A stretch of 64,000 nt of DNA from Candidatus Streptomyces philanthi (GTDB lineage Bacteria > Actinomycetota > Actinomycetes > Streptomycetales > Streptomycetaceae), in the NCBI GenBank assembly GCA_018114805.1, contig CP073042.1, forward strand, positions 1,302,001 through 1,366,000. The letters are read 5' to 3'. Position 1 is the first letter of the stretch. Each line of letters opens with the position of its first letter. Shown here one piece after another: positions 46,970 to 56,306 of the stretch. The notes beneath the pieces were generated by a model. It was given only the letters and a program-made list of their open reading frames with translations. It was not told where the DNA came from and searched no databases. The position numbers were made by a program, and so were the translations under genes.

Positions 46970-47610
46970 AGGGTGGGGCGGCGGGCCCGGCTGCGCCGGT
47001 GCAGCGCCATGCCGCCAAGGGTCAGCGCGGTGCCGCCCGCGAGGGCCAGCCCGTACGCCTCCGCGACCCCGACGCCGCCGTCCCGTGGCGGCTCCTCGTC
47101 GGCGGCCACATCGCGCGGCTCGCCCGCGGTGCCGCCACCCCCGGCGCGCACCGGCGCGACGGGCGAACAGGCCGGCCGCGGCAGCGCGTGGTGGTCGCCG
47201 GCCCGGTCGGGGCGCGCCGCCTCGGGCGCCTCGTCGGCACGCCGACCCTCGGCACCGACGTGCACCCGGCCGACGGCCACACCGGAGCGCCCGTCGCAGC
47301 GCACGGTGACGTCGTAGACGCCGCTATCGGCCGCGCCGCGGATCATCGCCTCCGCGAAGAGCCCGTCCCCGCCCTTCGGCTCCGGCGCGAGCCGCGCGCC
47401 CACGACGAACGCACGCGGCGCGACGGCCCCGGTGCGCCCCTCGCACCCGAAGGCCCGCACCTCCACCTCGTGGCCCGGCCGGACGTGGGCCAGGCTGACG
47501 ACGAGCGTGGGACGCGGTGACTCGTCGGCCGCCGAGCCGATGGCGAGCACGGCGACGACCGCCCCGACGGCGATCACCGCCGCGCCCAGCGTGCGGGGGA
47601 CGAAGCGCAT
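46966..47610 (-). CDS. Secreted, C-terminally membrane-anchored protein, partner of the sortase
   Basis: ATG at 47610 with AGGAGG 6 bases upstream. The N-terminal signal peptide is RTLGAAVIAVGAVVAVLAIG. The extracellular part contains PTLVVSLAHVRPGHEVEVRAFGCEGRTG and SGVYDVTVRCDGRSGVAVGRV, a small beta domain with paired Cys. An acidic, low-complexity linker follows, then a C-terminal helix AYGLALAGGTALTLGGMALH with a basic tail RRSRARRPTL. There is no LPxTG motif, so it may be an integral partner rather than a sortase substrate. The stop overlaps the sortase start. Such pairs are conserved in Streptomyces but not functionally understood. Confidence 0.72.
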   Translation of the reverse strand: MRFVPRTLGAAVIAVGAVVAVLAIGSAADESPRPTLVVSLAHVRPGHEVEVRAFGCEGRTGAVAPRAFVVGARLAPEPKGGDGLFAEAMIRGAADSGVYDVTVRCDGRSGVAVGRVHVGAEGRRADEAPEAARPDRAGDHHALPRPACSPVAPVRAGGGGTAGEPRDVAADEEPPRDGGVGVAEAYGLALAGGTALTLGGMALHRRSRARRPTL

Positions 47611-47650
47611 GGTGAACCTCCTGGTCCTCCCAACGTTCGCGACCCCACAC

Positions 47651-47707
47651 CCACCCGCATCCGCTCCACGCCCCTGTTGGTCCGTTCGCGTGGGCGAACG
47701 GACCAAC
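47651..47707. repeat. 57-bp hairpin repeat, copy 1
   Basis: Direct repeat of 49237-49293 with a single mismatch. Its right half folds into a stem with TTGGTCCGTTCGC against its complement, loop GTGG. Here it lies between the divergent secreted-protein gene and the peptide-methyltransferase genes. Confidence 0.95.
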
Positions 47708-47946
47708 GGGGGGAGGCCGGGAGTGTGTGAGTGAGGGGGCGCCGGGGTCGGCGCACGAACCCTGGTGTCACCGGCACTGGTCCTCGCTCAGCGATGCCCA
47801 GGCTCATGTTCGAGGTGTCACTCGGCGTGTCGCCGACTCGTGTGACTCCGTGGAGCGCTGGCTCTGTGCGCCGCTACGTTCGTTACCTCAACCCCGTGAC
47901 ACCGCCGGCCCGCCGGGGGCTTCCCCTGACGAAGGGAGACATAGCC

Positions 47947-48078
47947 ATGGCTGGACAGCACGGAAAGCCGGAGCCGCAGGAGCCGCCGCAGGGGCCACCC
48001 GGTGACACCGACGGGCAGAGCCCCACCTTCGGTGGCGGCGACTCCGGGACGCCCCGCAAGGACGACAGCGACTCGTGA
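47947..48078 (+). CDS. 43-residue peptide coupled to a PIMT-like methyltransferase
   Basis: GGGAG at 47934-47938, 8 bases before the ATG. The product starts MAGQHGKPEPQEPPQGPPGD and ends with a Gly/Asp/Ser-rich tail including SPTFGGGDSGTP and KDDSDS. There is no signal peptide, Cys or membrane segment. Its stop TGA overlaps the methyltransferase GTG (GTGA), so translation is coupled. Precursor peptides of some ribosomal peptide natural products are short, proline/acid-rich and encoded next to a PIMT-like enzyme that acts on Asp. This peptide has five Asp and no maturase other than the methyltransferase nearby. The assignment as a precursor is speculation; a small acidic partner protein is the alternative. 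Confidence 0.5.
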   Translation: MAGQHGKPEPQEPPQGPPGDTDGQSPTFGGGDSGTPRKDDSDS

Positions 48079-49194
48079 CCGCTGACGACCACGACCCCCT
48101 CCGCCAGCGGCTCGCCGAGTCGCTGGCGGCCAGGGGGCTCTTCACCGAGCCGTCGCTGCGCGCCGCGTTCGACCGCGTTCCCCGCCACCTCTTCGTCCCC
48201 GAAACCGTCTGGACGTTCCATGCCGGGCGATGGCGCCCGCTACGCCGCGCGGACGCCCCACGACAGTGGGCGGAGCTAGTGTACCACCGGGACGACGCGC
48301 TCGTGACACAGGTCGACGACGGCGCGGTGGCGGCCGATGGTTCCGGGCTGGTCCCGACGAGTTCCATCAGCTCACCGGCGGCCGTACTCAACATGCTCGT
48401 CTCACTCGCCCCCCAGCCGGGCGACTGGGTACTTGAGATCGGCACCGGCACCGGGTAAAATTCCGCGCTGCTCTGCCACCGGGTCGGCGCCGACAGCGTC
48501 ACCACCGTCGAGGTCGACCGCTCGCTCGCCGAACGCGCCCGGACCGTTCTCCGGCAGGCCGGCTACACCCCCGAGATGATCTGTGCGGACGGGAAGCGGG
48601 GACATCCGGAGCGTGCTCCGTACGACCGGGTGATCTCGACGGCCTCCGTCCGACGCGTGCCCGCGGCCTGGCTGGAGCAGACGAGAGTGGGCGGGGAGAT
48701 CGTGACGCCGTGGCTACCCAACGATCAGGCGCTCGGGTTGCTCTGGCTCCGGAAGGGCGCGGCGGGGGGCGCACGCGGGGTGGTTCCACGGCGGGGAGAC
48801 ATTCATGGCGCTGCGGGGCCAGCGCCGGCCCCGTCCCGACGTCGCCGCGCTGTGGTCGACCACGCGCGACCGGGCCGAGGAGACCGCCGGAGAGCAGCCG
48901 GACCTGTCGGCCCTGGCGTCAGTGCACGCGAGATTCGCCCTGGCCGTGGCGCTGCCCGGGGTCTCCTGCATGCGACAGGGCGCGGCCGGAGAGTGGTTCT
49001 TCCTCTCCGCGGACCACACTTCGTGGGCATGGGCTCGACAAGGTGGCGCCCAACGTTTCGGGGCGCGTGACCTGCTGCGTGAGGTGGGGGACGCCCTTCG
49101 CTAGTGGTCGGGTGTCGGCCAACCGCCGCTCACCGACTTCGGCATGACGGTGGCGCCCGACGGTGGCCATACTCTCTGGCTCGGTTCCCCATAG
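48075..49194 (+). CDS. PIMT-like O-methyltransferase, two in-frame stops and one frameshift
   Basis: Homologous to protein-L-isoaspartate methyltransferases: LRQRLAESLAARGLFTEPSLRAAFDRVPRHLFVPE, PTSSISSPAAVLNMLVSLAPQPGDWVLEIGTGTG (SAM-binding loop), VTTVEVDRSLAERARTVL, APYDRVISTASVRRVPAAWLEQTRVGGEIVTPW. TAA at 48456-48458 sits where GTGTGYNSALL is expected. Near 48780 the frame shifts. The extra C-terminal domain reads MALRGQRRPRPDVAALW, HARFALAVALPGVSCMRQG and GEWFFLSADHTSWAWA. TAG at 49102-49104 sits where Trp is expected, and the frame then continues TDFGMTVAPDGGHTLWLGSP to 49194. The C-terminal extension of about 140 residues is typical of the PIMT-like enzymes found with peptide natural products rather than of repair PIMT. 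Target peptide inferred only from neighbourhood. Confidence 0.68.
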
Positions 49195-49236
49195 GGCCCG
49201 GCCTGGGTCCTGCCCACGGTTGATCGCCGTGTCGCC

Positions 49237-49293
49237 CCACCCGCATCCGCTCCACGCCCTTGTTGGTCCGTTCGCGTGGGCGAACGGACCAAC
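49237..49293. repeat. 57-bp hairpin repeat, copy 2 (bidirectional terminator)
   Basis: Same orientation as copy 1 at 47651. The hairpin here extends to 20 perfect base pairs (49256-49275 with 49280-49299) around GTGG. It lies between the convergent methyltransferase and HAD-phosphatase genes, so it probably acts as terminator in both directions. Differences from copy 1 in the outer stem are on both arms and keep pairing. Confidence 0.95.
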
Positions 49294-49328
49294 AAGGGCT
49301 CACGGCGTGGCCCTACCCGGGGGTGGCA

Positions 49329-50107
49329 TCAGACCCGGTCCACCAGGTCCACGATGGAGTCCACGACCCATGAGGGGCGGAAGGAGTGGCGGTCGACCTC
49401 CTCGGGGCGGGTGAGGCCGGTCAGCACCAGAAACGTTTCCATGCCCGCTTCCAGGCCCGCGAGGACGTCCGTGTCCATCCGGTCCCCGATCATCGCGGAG
49501 GTCTCGGAGTGGGCGCCGATCGCGTTCAGGCCGGCCCGCATCATCAGGGGGTTGGGCTTGCCGACGAAGTACGGCTCCTGGCGTGCCCTTGGTGATGAGG
49601 GCGGCGACCGAGCCGGTCGCGGGCAGCGCGCCCTCGGCCGAGGGGCCGGTCTCGTCCGGGTTGGTGGCGATGAACCGGGAGCCCGCGTTGATGAGGCGGA
49701 TCGCCTTGGTCAGGCCCTCGAAGCTATAAGTGCGCGTTTCACCCAAAAACGACATAATCGGGCTCCGCGTCGCTCAGCACGTAACCGATGTCGTGCAGCG
49801 CCGTGGTCAGACCGGCCTCGCCGATGACGTACGCGCTGCCGCCCGGGCGCTGGTCGTCCAGGAACTGCGCGGTGGCCAGGGCTGAGGTCCAGATGTTCTC
49901 GACCGGCACCTCAAGCCCCATCCGCGACAGGCGGGCGTGCAGGTCGTGCGGGGTGTAGATGGAGTTGTTGGTCAGTACGAGGAAGGGCTTGCCGGAGTCG
50001 CGCAGACGCTTGAGGAAGGCGTCCGCCCCCCGGATCGGGGTGCCCTCGTGGATCAGCACCCCGTCCATGTCGGTCAGCCATGACTCGATCGGCTTGCGCT
50101 CTGCCAT
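49329..50107 (-). CDS. HAD-IIA family phosphatase (NagD-like), two frameshifts
   Basis: MAERKPIESWLTDMDGVLIHEG has HAD motif I (DMDG). KPFLVLTNNS is motif II. The cap domain follows with VIGEAGLTTALHDIGYV and DYVV. At a run of five A on the plus strand (49744-49748) the frame shifts to GETRTYSFEGLTKAIRLINAGSRFIATNPDETGP. Near 49580 it shifts again to LMMRAGLNAIGAHSETSAMIGDRMDTDVLAGLEAGMETFLVLTG, which holds motif III/IV (GDRMDTD). About 259 residues, normal for the NagD/AraL group that hydrolyses sugar or nucleotide monophosphates. The substrate is not predictable. Position right after the peptide-methyltransferase unit and before the phosphonate cluster is probably incidental. Confidence 0.85.
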
Positions 50108-50187
50108 TACCGGACTCCTGCCGTACGACGTGTGCGGGACGCCGGCCGAACCGCGCTGTACGGCAGGCGTCCTCACAGCCTAACCAG

Positions 50188-51189
50188 CTACAAGTGACCT
50201 TGACCCTCACGGGAGCGACCGCTGTGCCGCCCGCCCCCGCGCCGCTCACCCCCAGGTAAGCGCAGCGGCTCCCCGTCCAGGTGCCATCTGGGGTCGATGG
50301 CGACGCCGAGGTGGGTCAGCAGGGTGGGGGCGACGTCGACCATGCGGGAGGTGCCGGTGGAGCCGGGGGTGAAGCCGGTTCCGTGGGCGATGACGAAGGT
50401 CTGCTTCTCGCGCGCCGAGGTCCCGCCGTGGCCGCCCGCGTCGGTGTGGCCGTCGTCGGCGGTGACCATGATCAGCCAGTCCTCGGCGGCATGGGTGGGG
50501 CGGTTGGTGACGGCCCGCAGGATCTGGCCGACCTGGGCGTCGGCGCCCGCGATGGCCTCCAGATGGGCGCGGCTGGCGCCGCCCGAGGCGTGGCCGGCGT
50601 GGTCGATGTTGTCGAGCTGGACGAAGCTGGCGTCGGGTGCGTCGGCCGCGGACAGGCGGGCCACGGCGTCCTCGGTGGTACCCGCGTCGTACGCGGAGCC
50701 GGGCGGGGCGACGCGGACGTCGACGGCCGGCGAGAACAGCGCGCCGCCGGTGGCCGAGGGGAGTTGGGGCCAGGAGGAGACGGCGTAGGTGCGCAGCGCC
50801 GGCCGGGCCTGCTCGACGCGGGTGAGGACGTCGGGGTAGGTGGCGAAGCGCTGGCCGCGGAAGGTGTTGTCGCGTACGCCGTGCTTGGTCAGCCACACGC
50901 CGGTGGCCAACGTGGACCAGCCGGGGCCGGAGAAGGTGAAGGCGTAGGGGATGGTGCCGGGGGCGCGCAGGCCGCCCGCGATGAGGCGGTGCAGGTGGGG
51001 TGCGTCGGCCTCGTCGACGCGGTCGAGCATGCAGCCGTCGAGCCCGATGAGCAGGGCCTTGGGTATGCGGGCGGCCGGTCGCGCGGAGGCGGCGTGGGCG
51101 GTGCCGGTCGCGGCGGCGTGGGCGGTGCCGGTCGCGGCGGCGCTGGCGAGCAGGGTGGGGCGGGCGGGACGGGCGGGCGTGTGCGACAT
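50188..51189 (-). CDS. Secreted alkaline-phosphatase-superfamily phosphodiesterase
   Basis: ATG at 51189 with GCGGAGG upstream. The first 45 residues look like an export signal and contain a 24-base tandem duplication (51091-51138) that doubles TGTAHAAA. The core is a nucleotide pyrophosphatase/phosphodiesterase-type fold: KALLIGLDGCMLDRVDEADAPHL (metal Asp), FTFSGPGWSTLATGVW (Thr/Ser nucleophile region), FVQLDNIDHAGHASG (Asp/His metal ligands), ITADDGH-like VTADDGHTDAGGHGGTSAREKQ. Members include phosphonoacetate hydrolase and phosphodiesterases. Lying next to a phosphonate-type importer, a role in releasing a phosphonate or phosphate from larger molecules is plausible but unproven. The stop at 50188 leaves a Gly/Arg-rich tail. 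Confidence 0.85.
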   Translation of the reverse strand: MSHTPARPARPTLLASAAATGTAHAAATGTAHAASARPAARIPKALLIGLDGCMLDRVDEADAPHLHRLIAGGLRAPGTIPYAFTFSGPGWSTLATGVWLTKHGVRDNTFRGQRFATYPDVLTRVEQARPALRTYAVSSWPQLPSATGGALFSPAVDVRVAPPGSAYDAGTTEDAVARLSAADAPDASFVQLDNIDHAGHASGGASRAHLEAIAGADAQVGQILRAVTNRPTHAAEDWLIMVTADDGHTDAGGHGGTSAREKQTFVIAHGTGFTPGSTGTSRMVDVAPTLLTHLGVAIDPRWHLDGEPLRLPGGERRGGGRHSGRSREGQGHL

Positions 51190-51360
51190 GGGGTCCTCCG
51201 CTGGGGGGTGGGGGCGTGGTGGACGGTGTCGAACGAGTGGTGTGCCGGGCGGCACACCGGGCCCGGGCCAGGCGCCGGCGCGGTGCGGCGGCGCTTGGCC
51301 CAGACCCGTTACCTTCGCAGGGCGCGTGCGGCCGGGACGGGTACGGCCGGGCGTGGCGCG

Positions 51361-52434
51361 TCAGTTGCCGGTGGCGGACTTCCAGGCGTCGATGTACTCG
51401 GTGTAGTGCTCGTCGATGTCCTTCCAGTCCGGCTTGAAGACCTCGACGCCCTTCATGAGGTCGGCGAGCGCGGTGGCGTTGGGGTCGGTGGCGTTGATGT
51501 CGGTACGGGCGGCGAAGCCGCCGCCGACCGCGCTGACCTGGCGCTGGGCTTCCTCGCTGAGCAGGTAGTCGAGGAACTTCTGGGCGTTGGCGCTGTGCGG
51601 GGCCTTGTTGACCAGGCCGGCCGCGTACGGCAGCGCGAAGGTGGTGCGCGGGCCGCCGTCCTTGGCCGGGAACCAGATGCCGAGGTTGGGCATGGACTTG
51701 GACTGAGCGTAGTTCATCTGCACGTCGCCGTTGGACACGAGCAGTTCGCCCTTGTCGACCTTGGGGGCGAGCTTGCTGGTCGAGGAGGCGGGGCCGACGT
51801 TGTTGGACTGGAGGTCGCCGAGGTACTTCATGGCGGCGTCCTTGCCGCCGAAGTCGTGCATGGCCTTGATGACGACGGCCGTGCCGTCGCCGGCGACGCC
51901 CGGCGTGGAGTACTGGATCTTGTTCTTGTACTTGCCCTCCAGCAGCTCCTCCCAGGTCTTCGGCGGCTGCTTGAGTTCCTTCTTGTTGTAGGCGAAGGAG
52001 AAGTAGTTGTTGACGACCGAGGTCCACTTGCCGTCGGCGTCCTTGTCGCTGGGCGCCACGGCCTCGGAGCCCTTGGGCGTGTACGCCTTCAGCAGGCTCT
52101 TCTTGTCGGCCTGCTGGATAAAGGACGGCAGCGTGATCAGCACGTTGGCCTGGGTGTTGGACTTCTCCCGGACGGCGCGCTGCACTATCTCGCCTGAGCC
52201 GCCCTCGACGTACTTGACCTCGATGCCGGTCTTCCTCTCGAACTCCTTGAAGACGGTGTCGTACCAGCCCTCGCCGTCCTCGCCCTTGAGGCCGTCGGCG
52301 CTGTAGACCGTGACGACCTTGGCGTCCTTGTCGGCGGTCTCGCTACAGGCGGACAGCGTCCCGGCGAGGAGGAGGGCACCACCGAGGGCGGCGGTGGGCT
52401 TGAGGTACCTGCGGTAGCGGGCGGGGGTGCGCAT
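51361..52434 (-). CDS. 2-Aminoethylphosphonate-type ABC transporter substrate-binding lipoprotein
   Basis: 357 residues, intact. A hydrophobic signal with lipobox LAGTLSACSE. The mature protein is an iron/phosphonate-type class D solute-binding fold: VVTVYSADGLKGEDGEGWYDTVFKEFERKTGIEVKYVEGGSGEIVQRAV, VNNYFSFAYNKKEL, GDGTAVVIKAMHDFGG, LLVSNGDVQMNYAQSKSMPNLGIWFP and DYLLSEEAQRQVSAVGGGFAAR. The TGIEV...GGSGEIVQR pattern and the genes that follow (two permeases, ATPase, phosphonatase-like HAD, FAD oxidoreductase) match the 2-aminoethylphosphonate importer group. The exact ligand could also be an N-methylated or hydroxylated derivative. It has its own leader of 138 bases after the upstream permease. 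Confidence 0.88.
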   Translation of the reverse strand: MRTPARYRRYLKPTAALGGALLLAGTLSACSETADKDAKVVTVYSADGLKGEDGEGWYDTVFKEFERKTGIEVKYVEGGSGEIVQRAVREKSNTQANVLITLPSFIQQADKKSLLKAYTPKGSEAVAPSDKDADGKWTSVVNNYFSFAYNKKELKQPPKTWEELLEGKYKNKIQYSTPGVAGDGTAVVIKAMHDFGGKDAAMKYLGDLQSNNVGPASSTSKLAPKVDKGELLVSNGDVQMNYAQSKSMPNLGIWFPAKDGGPRTTFALPYAAGLVNKAPHSANAQKFLDYLLSEEAQRQVSAVGGGFAARTDINATDPNATALADLMKGVEVFKPDWKDIDEHYTEYIDAWKSATGN

Positions 52435-52572
52435 GGCTGAGGTGTCTCCGTAACGGGTGAGGGTGGCGGGTGCGCGTAGGGGGAGGTCGGTCGCGGGAAA
52501 GGGGAGGGCTGTGGGGCGGCGGTGTGGGGGACCGCGGGGCGGGCCGGCGGGGGCCGGCCCGACGCGGGTGGG

Positions 52573-53336
52573 TCAGCGGTAGCTGGCGCGGGTGCGGATG
52601 CGGGAGACAGCCAGCAGGACCAGGAGGGTGGTGCCCATCAGCACGACGGCGACGGCGGAGCCGGTGAACAGGGCGCCCCGGTCGGTCGCGGTGAAGACGC
52701 GTACCGGCAGCGGCATCCAGTCCGGCGGGTAGAGCATCATCGTGGCGCTCAGCTCGCCCATGGACAGCGCGAAGCACAGCCCGGCCGCGGCGTTAAGCGA
52801 GGGCAGCAGCAGGGGCAGCTGACCCGCCACAGCACCAGCCAGGGTCGGGCTCCGAGGCTGGCGAGCGCGGCCGAGACCGACTGGTAGGCGAAGGCGGTGA
52901 CCAGCACGCCGTGCGCCAGGATGACGATCCAGCGGGTGCCGTTGAGCAGCATCGGCGGCTGGCTGAAGGCCACCAGCACGGCGAGCCCGACGACCACTGA
53001 CGGCACCGCCACCGGCGGCATGAACAGGGCGTCGAGCACCCGCTTGGCGCGCCGGCGGAGTGCCGAGGCGGCGAGCGCCGCCCAGGTGCCGACGGTCAGC
53101 GCGAGGACGCTGGGGGTCAGCGTGGTGACCACGCTGGTGGTGAGCGCCTCCAGGGACTCGCCGCGCATGGCGACGCCGTAGTGCTCGGTGGTCGGCCCGG
53201 AGGGGAAGGCACCGCTCCAGTGGGTGGCGAAGGACGCGGCCACGATGACCAGGAGCGGCAGCGCGAACAGGGCCAGGAAGAGCGCGAAGAAGACGATCCA
53301 GGCCGTCCAGCGGCCACCTCGGCTATGCACCAGCAC
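52573..53336 (-). CDS. ABC transporter permease, second subunit of the phosphonate-type importer, frameshifted
   Basis: GTG at 53336 overlaps the end of the first permease gene, with AAGGGGG upstream. The N-terminal helix is WIVFFALFLALFALPLLVIV. A conserved loop LTTSVVTTLTPSVLALTVGTWAAL follows, then MPPVAVPSVVVGLAVLVAF and VILAHGVLVTAFAYQSVSAALASLGARPWLVLWRV. The EAA loop is then broken by a one-base shift near 52820; beyond it LPLLLPSLNAAAGLCFALSMGELSATMMLY and a last helix continue to 52573. About 254 residues with six helices. It is the homologue of the second 2-aminoethylphosphonate permease subunit. Confidence 0.86.
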
Positions 53337-54285
53337 GGCAGGCCCCCTTGAGCAGCGCTCCCTTGCCGCCACGCCCGGTGCGCGCCACCATGGCCCGGTA
53401 GAGCCCGAACAGGCCCACCGAGATGGCGATGTTGACGACGGCGACGACGCAGGCGGCCGGGTAGTCGGACTCCAGGATCGCCTCGCTGTAGACCAGCATC
53501 GGCAGTGTGGTGACGCCCTTGGCGCCGGTGAACAGCACGATGCCGAACTCGTTGAGGCACATCACCAGCACCAGGCGCTGCCAGCGGCCAGCGCCGGCAG
53601 CGCCTCCGGCAGGATCACCTGGCGCACGACGCGCGCGGGGCGCGCGCCGAGCGAGGAGGCCACTTCGAGCTGGGCCGTCTCGATGCCGGAGAAGGCGGCG
53701 AGCAGCGGGCACATGACGAACGGCGTGAAGTAGGTGATCTCCGCGAGGAGGACGCCCCAGGGGGTGTTGAGGAAGTCGAACGGGCCGCTGGCCGCGCCCG
53801 TCACGTCCGTGTACACGCCGTTGCCCATGCCGACCGTGCCGTAGATGAACAGCAGTGCCAGCGTGATCAGGAAGGACGGGAAGGAGAGGAAGACATCGAT
53901 GAACTTGGCGACGGCCTTGCCGCCGGGGAAGGGGACGAACGCGATGATCAGCGCGAGGACGAAGCCGAGTACCAGGCAGCCGATGGTGGCGCAGACCGCG
54001 ATCCACACCGTCGTCCACAGCGCCTCGCGGAACGCCTCGGAGGCGAACACCTCACGGTAGGGGGCGAGCGAGGTGCCGCCCTCGTCGGGGCTGAAGGACT
54101 GCTCGACGACCAGGTAGAGCGGGTAGAGGAAGACCAGGCCGAGGACGGCGACGGGCGGCAGTGCCCACAGCCACCGGGTCAGCCCGGCCGCCCGCCTGCC
54201 GCGCCCCGGGCCGCGCGGGGCGGTGGCGGCGGGCTCGGTGCGGGCCGGTTCGGCAGGGGCGGTCGGGCGGGCCGAGGCGCTGGCG

Positions 54286-54293
<8 letters not shown>
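53323..54293 (-). CDS. ABC transporter permease, first subunit of the phosphonate-type importer, frameshifted
   Basis: ATG at 54293 (GGGAGG upstream) overlaps the ATPase stop. A 40-residue cytoplasmic tail precedes WLWALPPVAVLGLVFLYPLYLVVEQSF. Further helices are LWTTVWIAVCATIGCLVLGFVLALIIAF and FLSFPSFLITLALLFIYGTVG. The EAA-type loop QLEVASSLGARPARVVRQVILPEALPALAAG is followed by a one-base shift near 53583. The end is LVLVMCLNEFGIVLFTGAKGVTTLPMLVYSEAI...NIAISVGLFGLYRAMVARTG. About 323 residues with six helices. It forms the channel with the second permease. Confidence 0.87.
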
Positions 54294-55523
<1,230 letters not shown>

Positions 55524-55527
<4 letters not shown>

Positions 55528-56306
55528 GGTGCCGCTCCCGTGGTCCCGGCGTCGGTGCCGGCGCCGGGGTCGGTCTCGTAGGCGGTGATGAGCGCGGGCA
55601 GCGCGGCCACAGAGTCGAGGACGTGGGTGGCGCCGGCCGCGCGCAGTTGCCGCGTCTGGTGCGCCCCGGTGAGCACGCCGGCGACCAGGCTCGCGCCGGA
55701 GCGGCGGCCCGAGCGCATGTCGTAGGCGGTGTCGCCGGCGACCGCGATCTGCTGGACGCCGTCGGCGGCGTGGGTGTGCAGCAGCGCGCCGAGGACCATG
55801 TCCGGGTACGGGCGGCCCCGGCCGCCGACGTCGGAGGGGCACAGGGCGAGCGTGACCAGGTCGCGCCAGCCGAGCGCGGCGATGATGGCGTCCTGGGTAG
55901 CGCGGGCGAAGCCGGTGCTGAGCACGACGGTGCGGCCCTGCGCGGTCAGTTCCTCGATGGCCTCCCGGGCGCCGGGCAGCGGCACGCAGTGGCCGGCGTC
56001 CACGAGCGCGCCGTAGGCGGCCTCGAACGCCTGGTTGGCGCGCTGGGCCCGGTCCTCGGTGCCGTACAGGTGGCGGAAGACGGAGATCTTCGACTCGCCC
56101 ATGGTGGCGCGTACGTAGCCGAGTTGCTCCGCGTGCTCGGGGCTACCGGGTTCGACGCCGCGTTCGCGGGCGGCGGCCGAGAACGCCTGCTCGACCAGGC
56201 CGTCGTCGGCGACGGTGGTGCCCGCCATGTCGAGGACGACGAGCTTGATGGCCCGCTCGTCGGTGGCGGTGCGCTGCGGGGTGTGCTGCTGTGTCACGTC
56301 GTTCAC
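55524..56306 (-). CDS. Phosphonatase-like HAD hydrolase
   Basis: 260 residues, intact. GTG at 56306 overlaps the FAD-oxidoreductase stop. HAD motif I is LVVLDMAGTTVADDGLVEQAF; DMAGTT is the phosphonatase-type signature. Motif II is VVLSTGFARATQDAI, and motif IV VAGDTAYDMRSGRRSGASLVAGV. It belongs to the group usually annotated phosphonatase-like hydrolase that occurs beside the FAD oxidoreductase found next. True phosphonoacetaldehyde hydrolase (PhnX) needs a cap-domain Lys for Schiff-base formation. A Lys lies in ATMGESKISVFRHLYG near residue 70, and I cannot decide from sequence alone whether it serves. Proposed step: C-P bond cleavage of phosphonoacetaldehyde to acetaldehyde and phosphate. 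Confidence 0.88.

Noticed and set aside
47947..49194. Graspetide (ATP-grasp ribosomal peptide) cluster
   Set aside because: The methyltransferase fits such clusters, but no ATP-grasp ligase is present and the peptide lacks the repeated Thr/Asp or Thr/Glu core.
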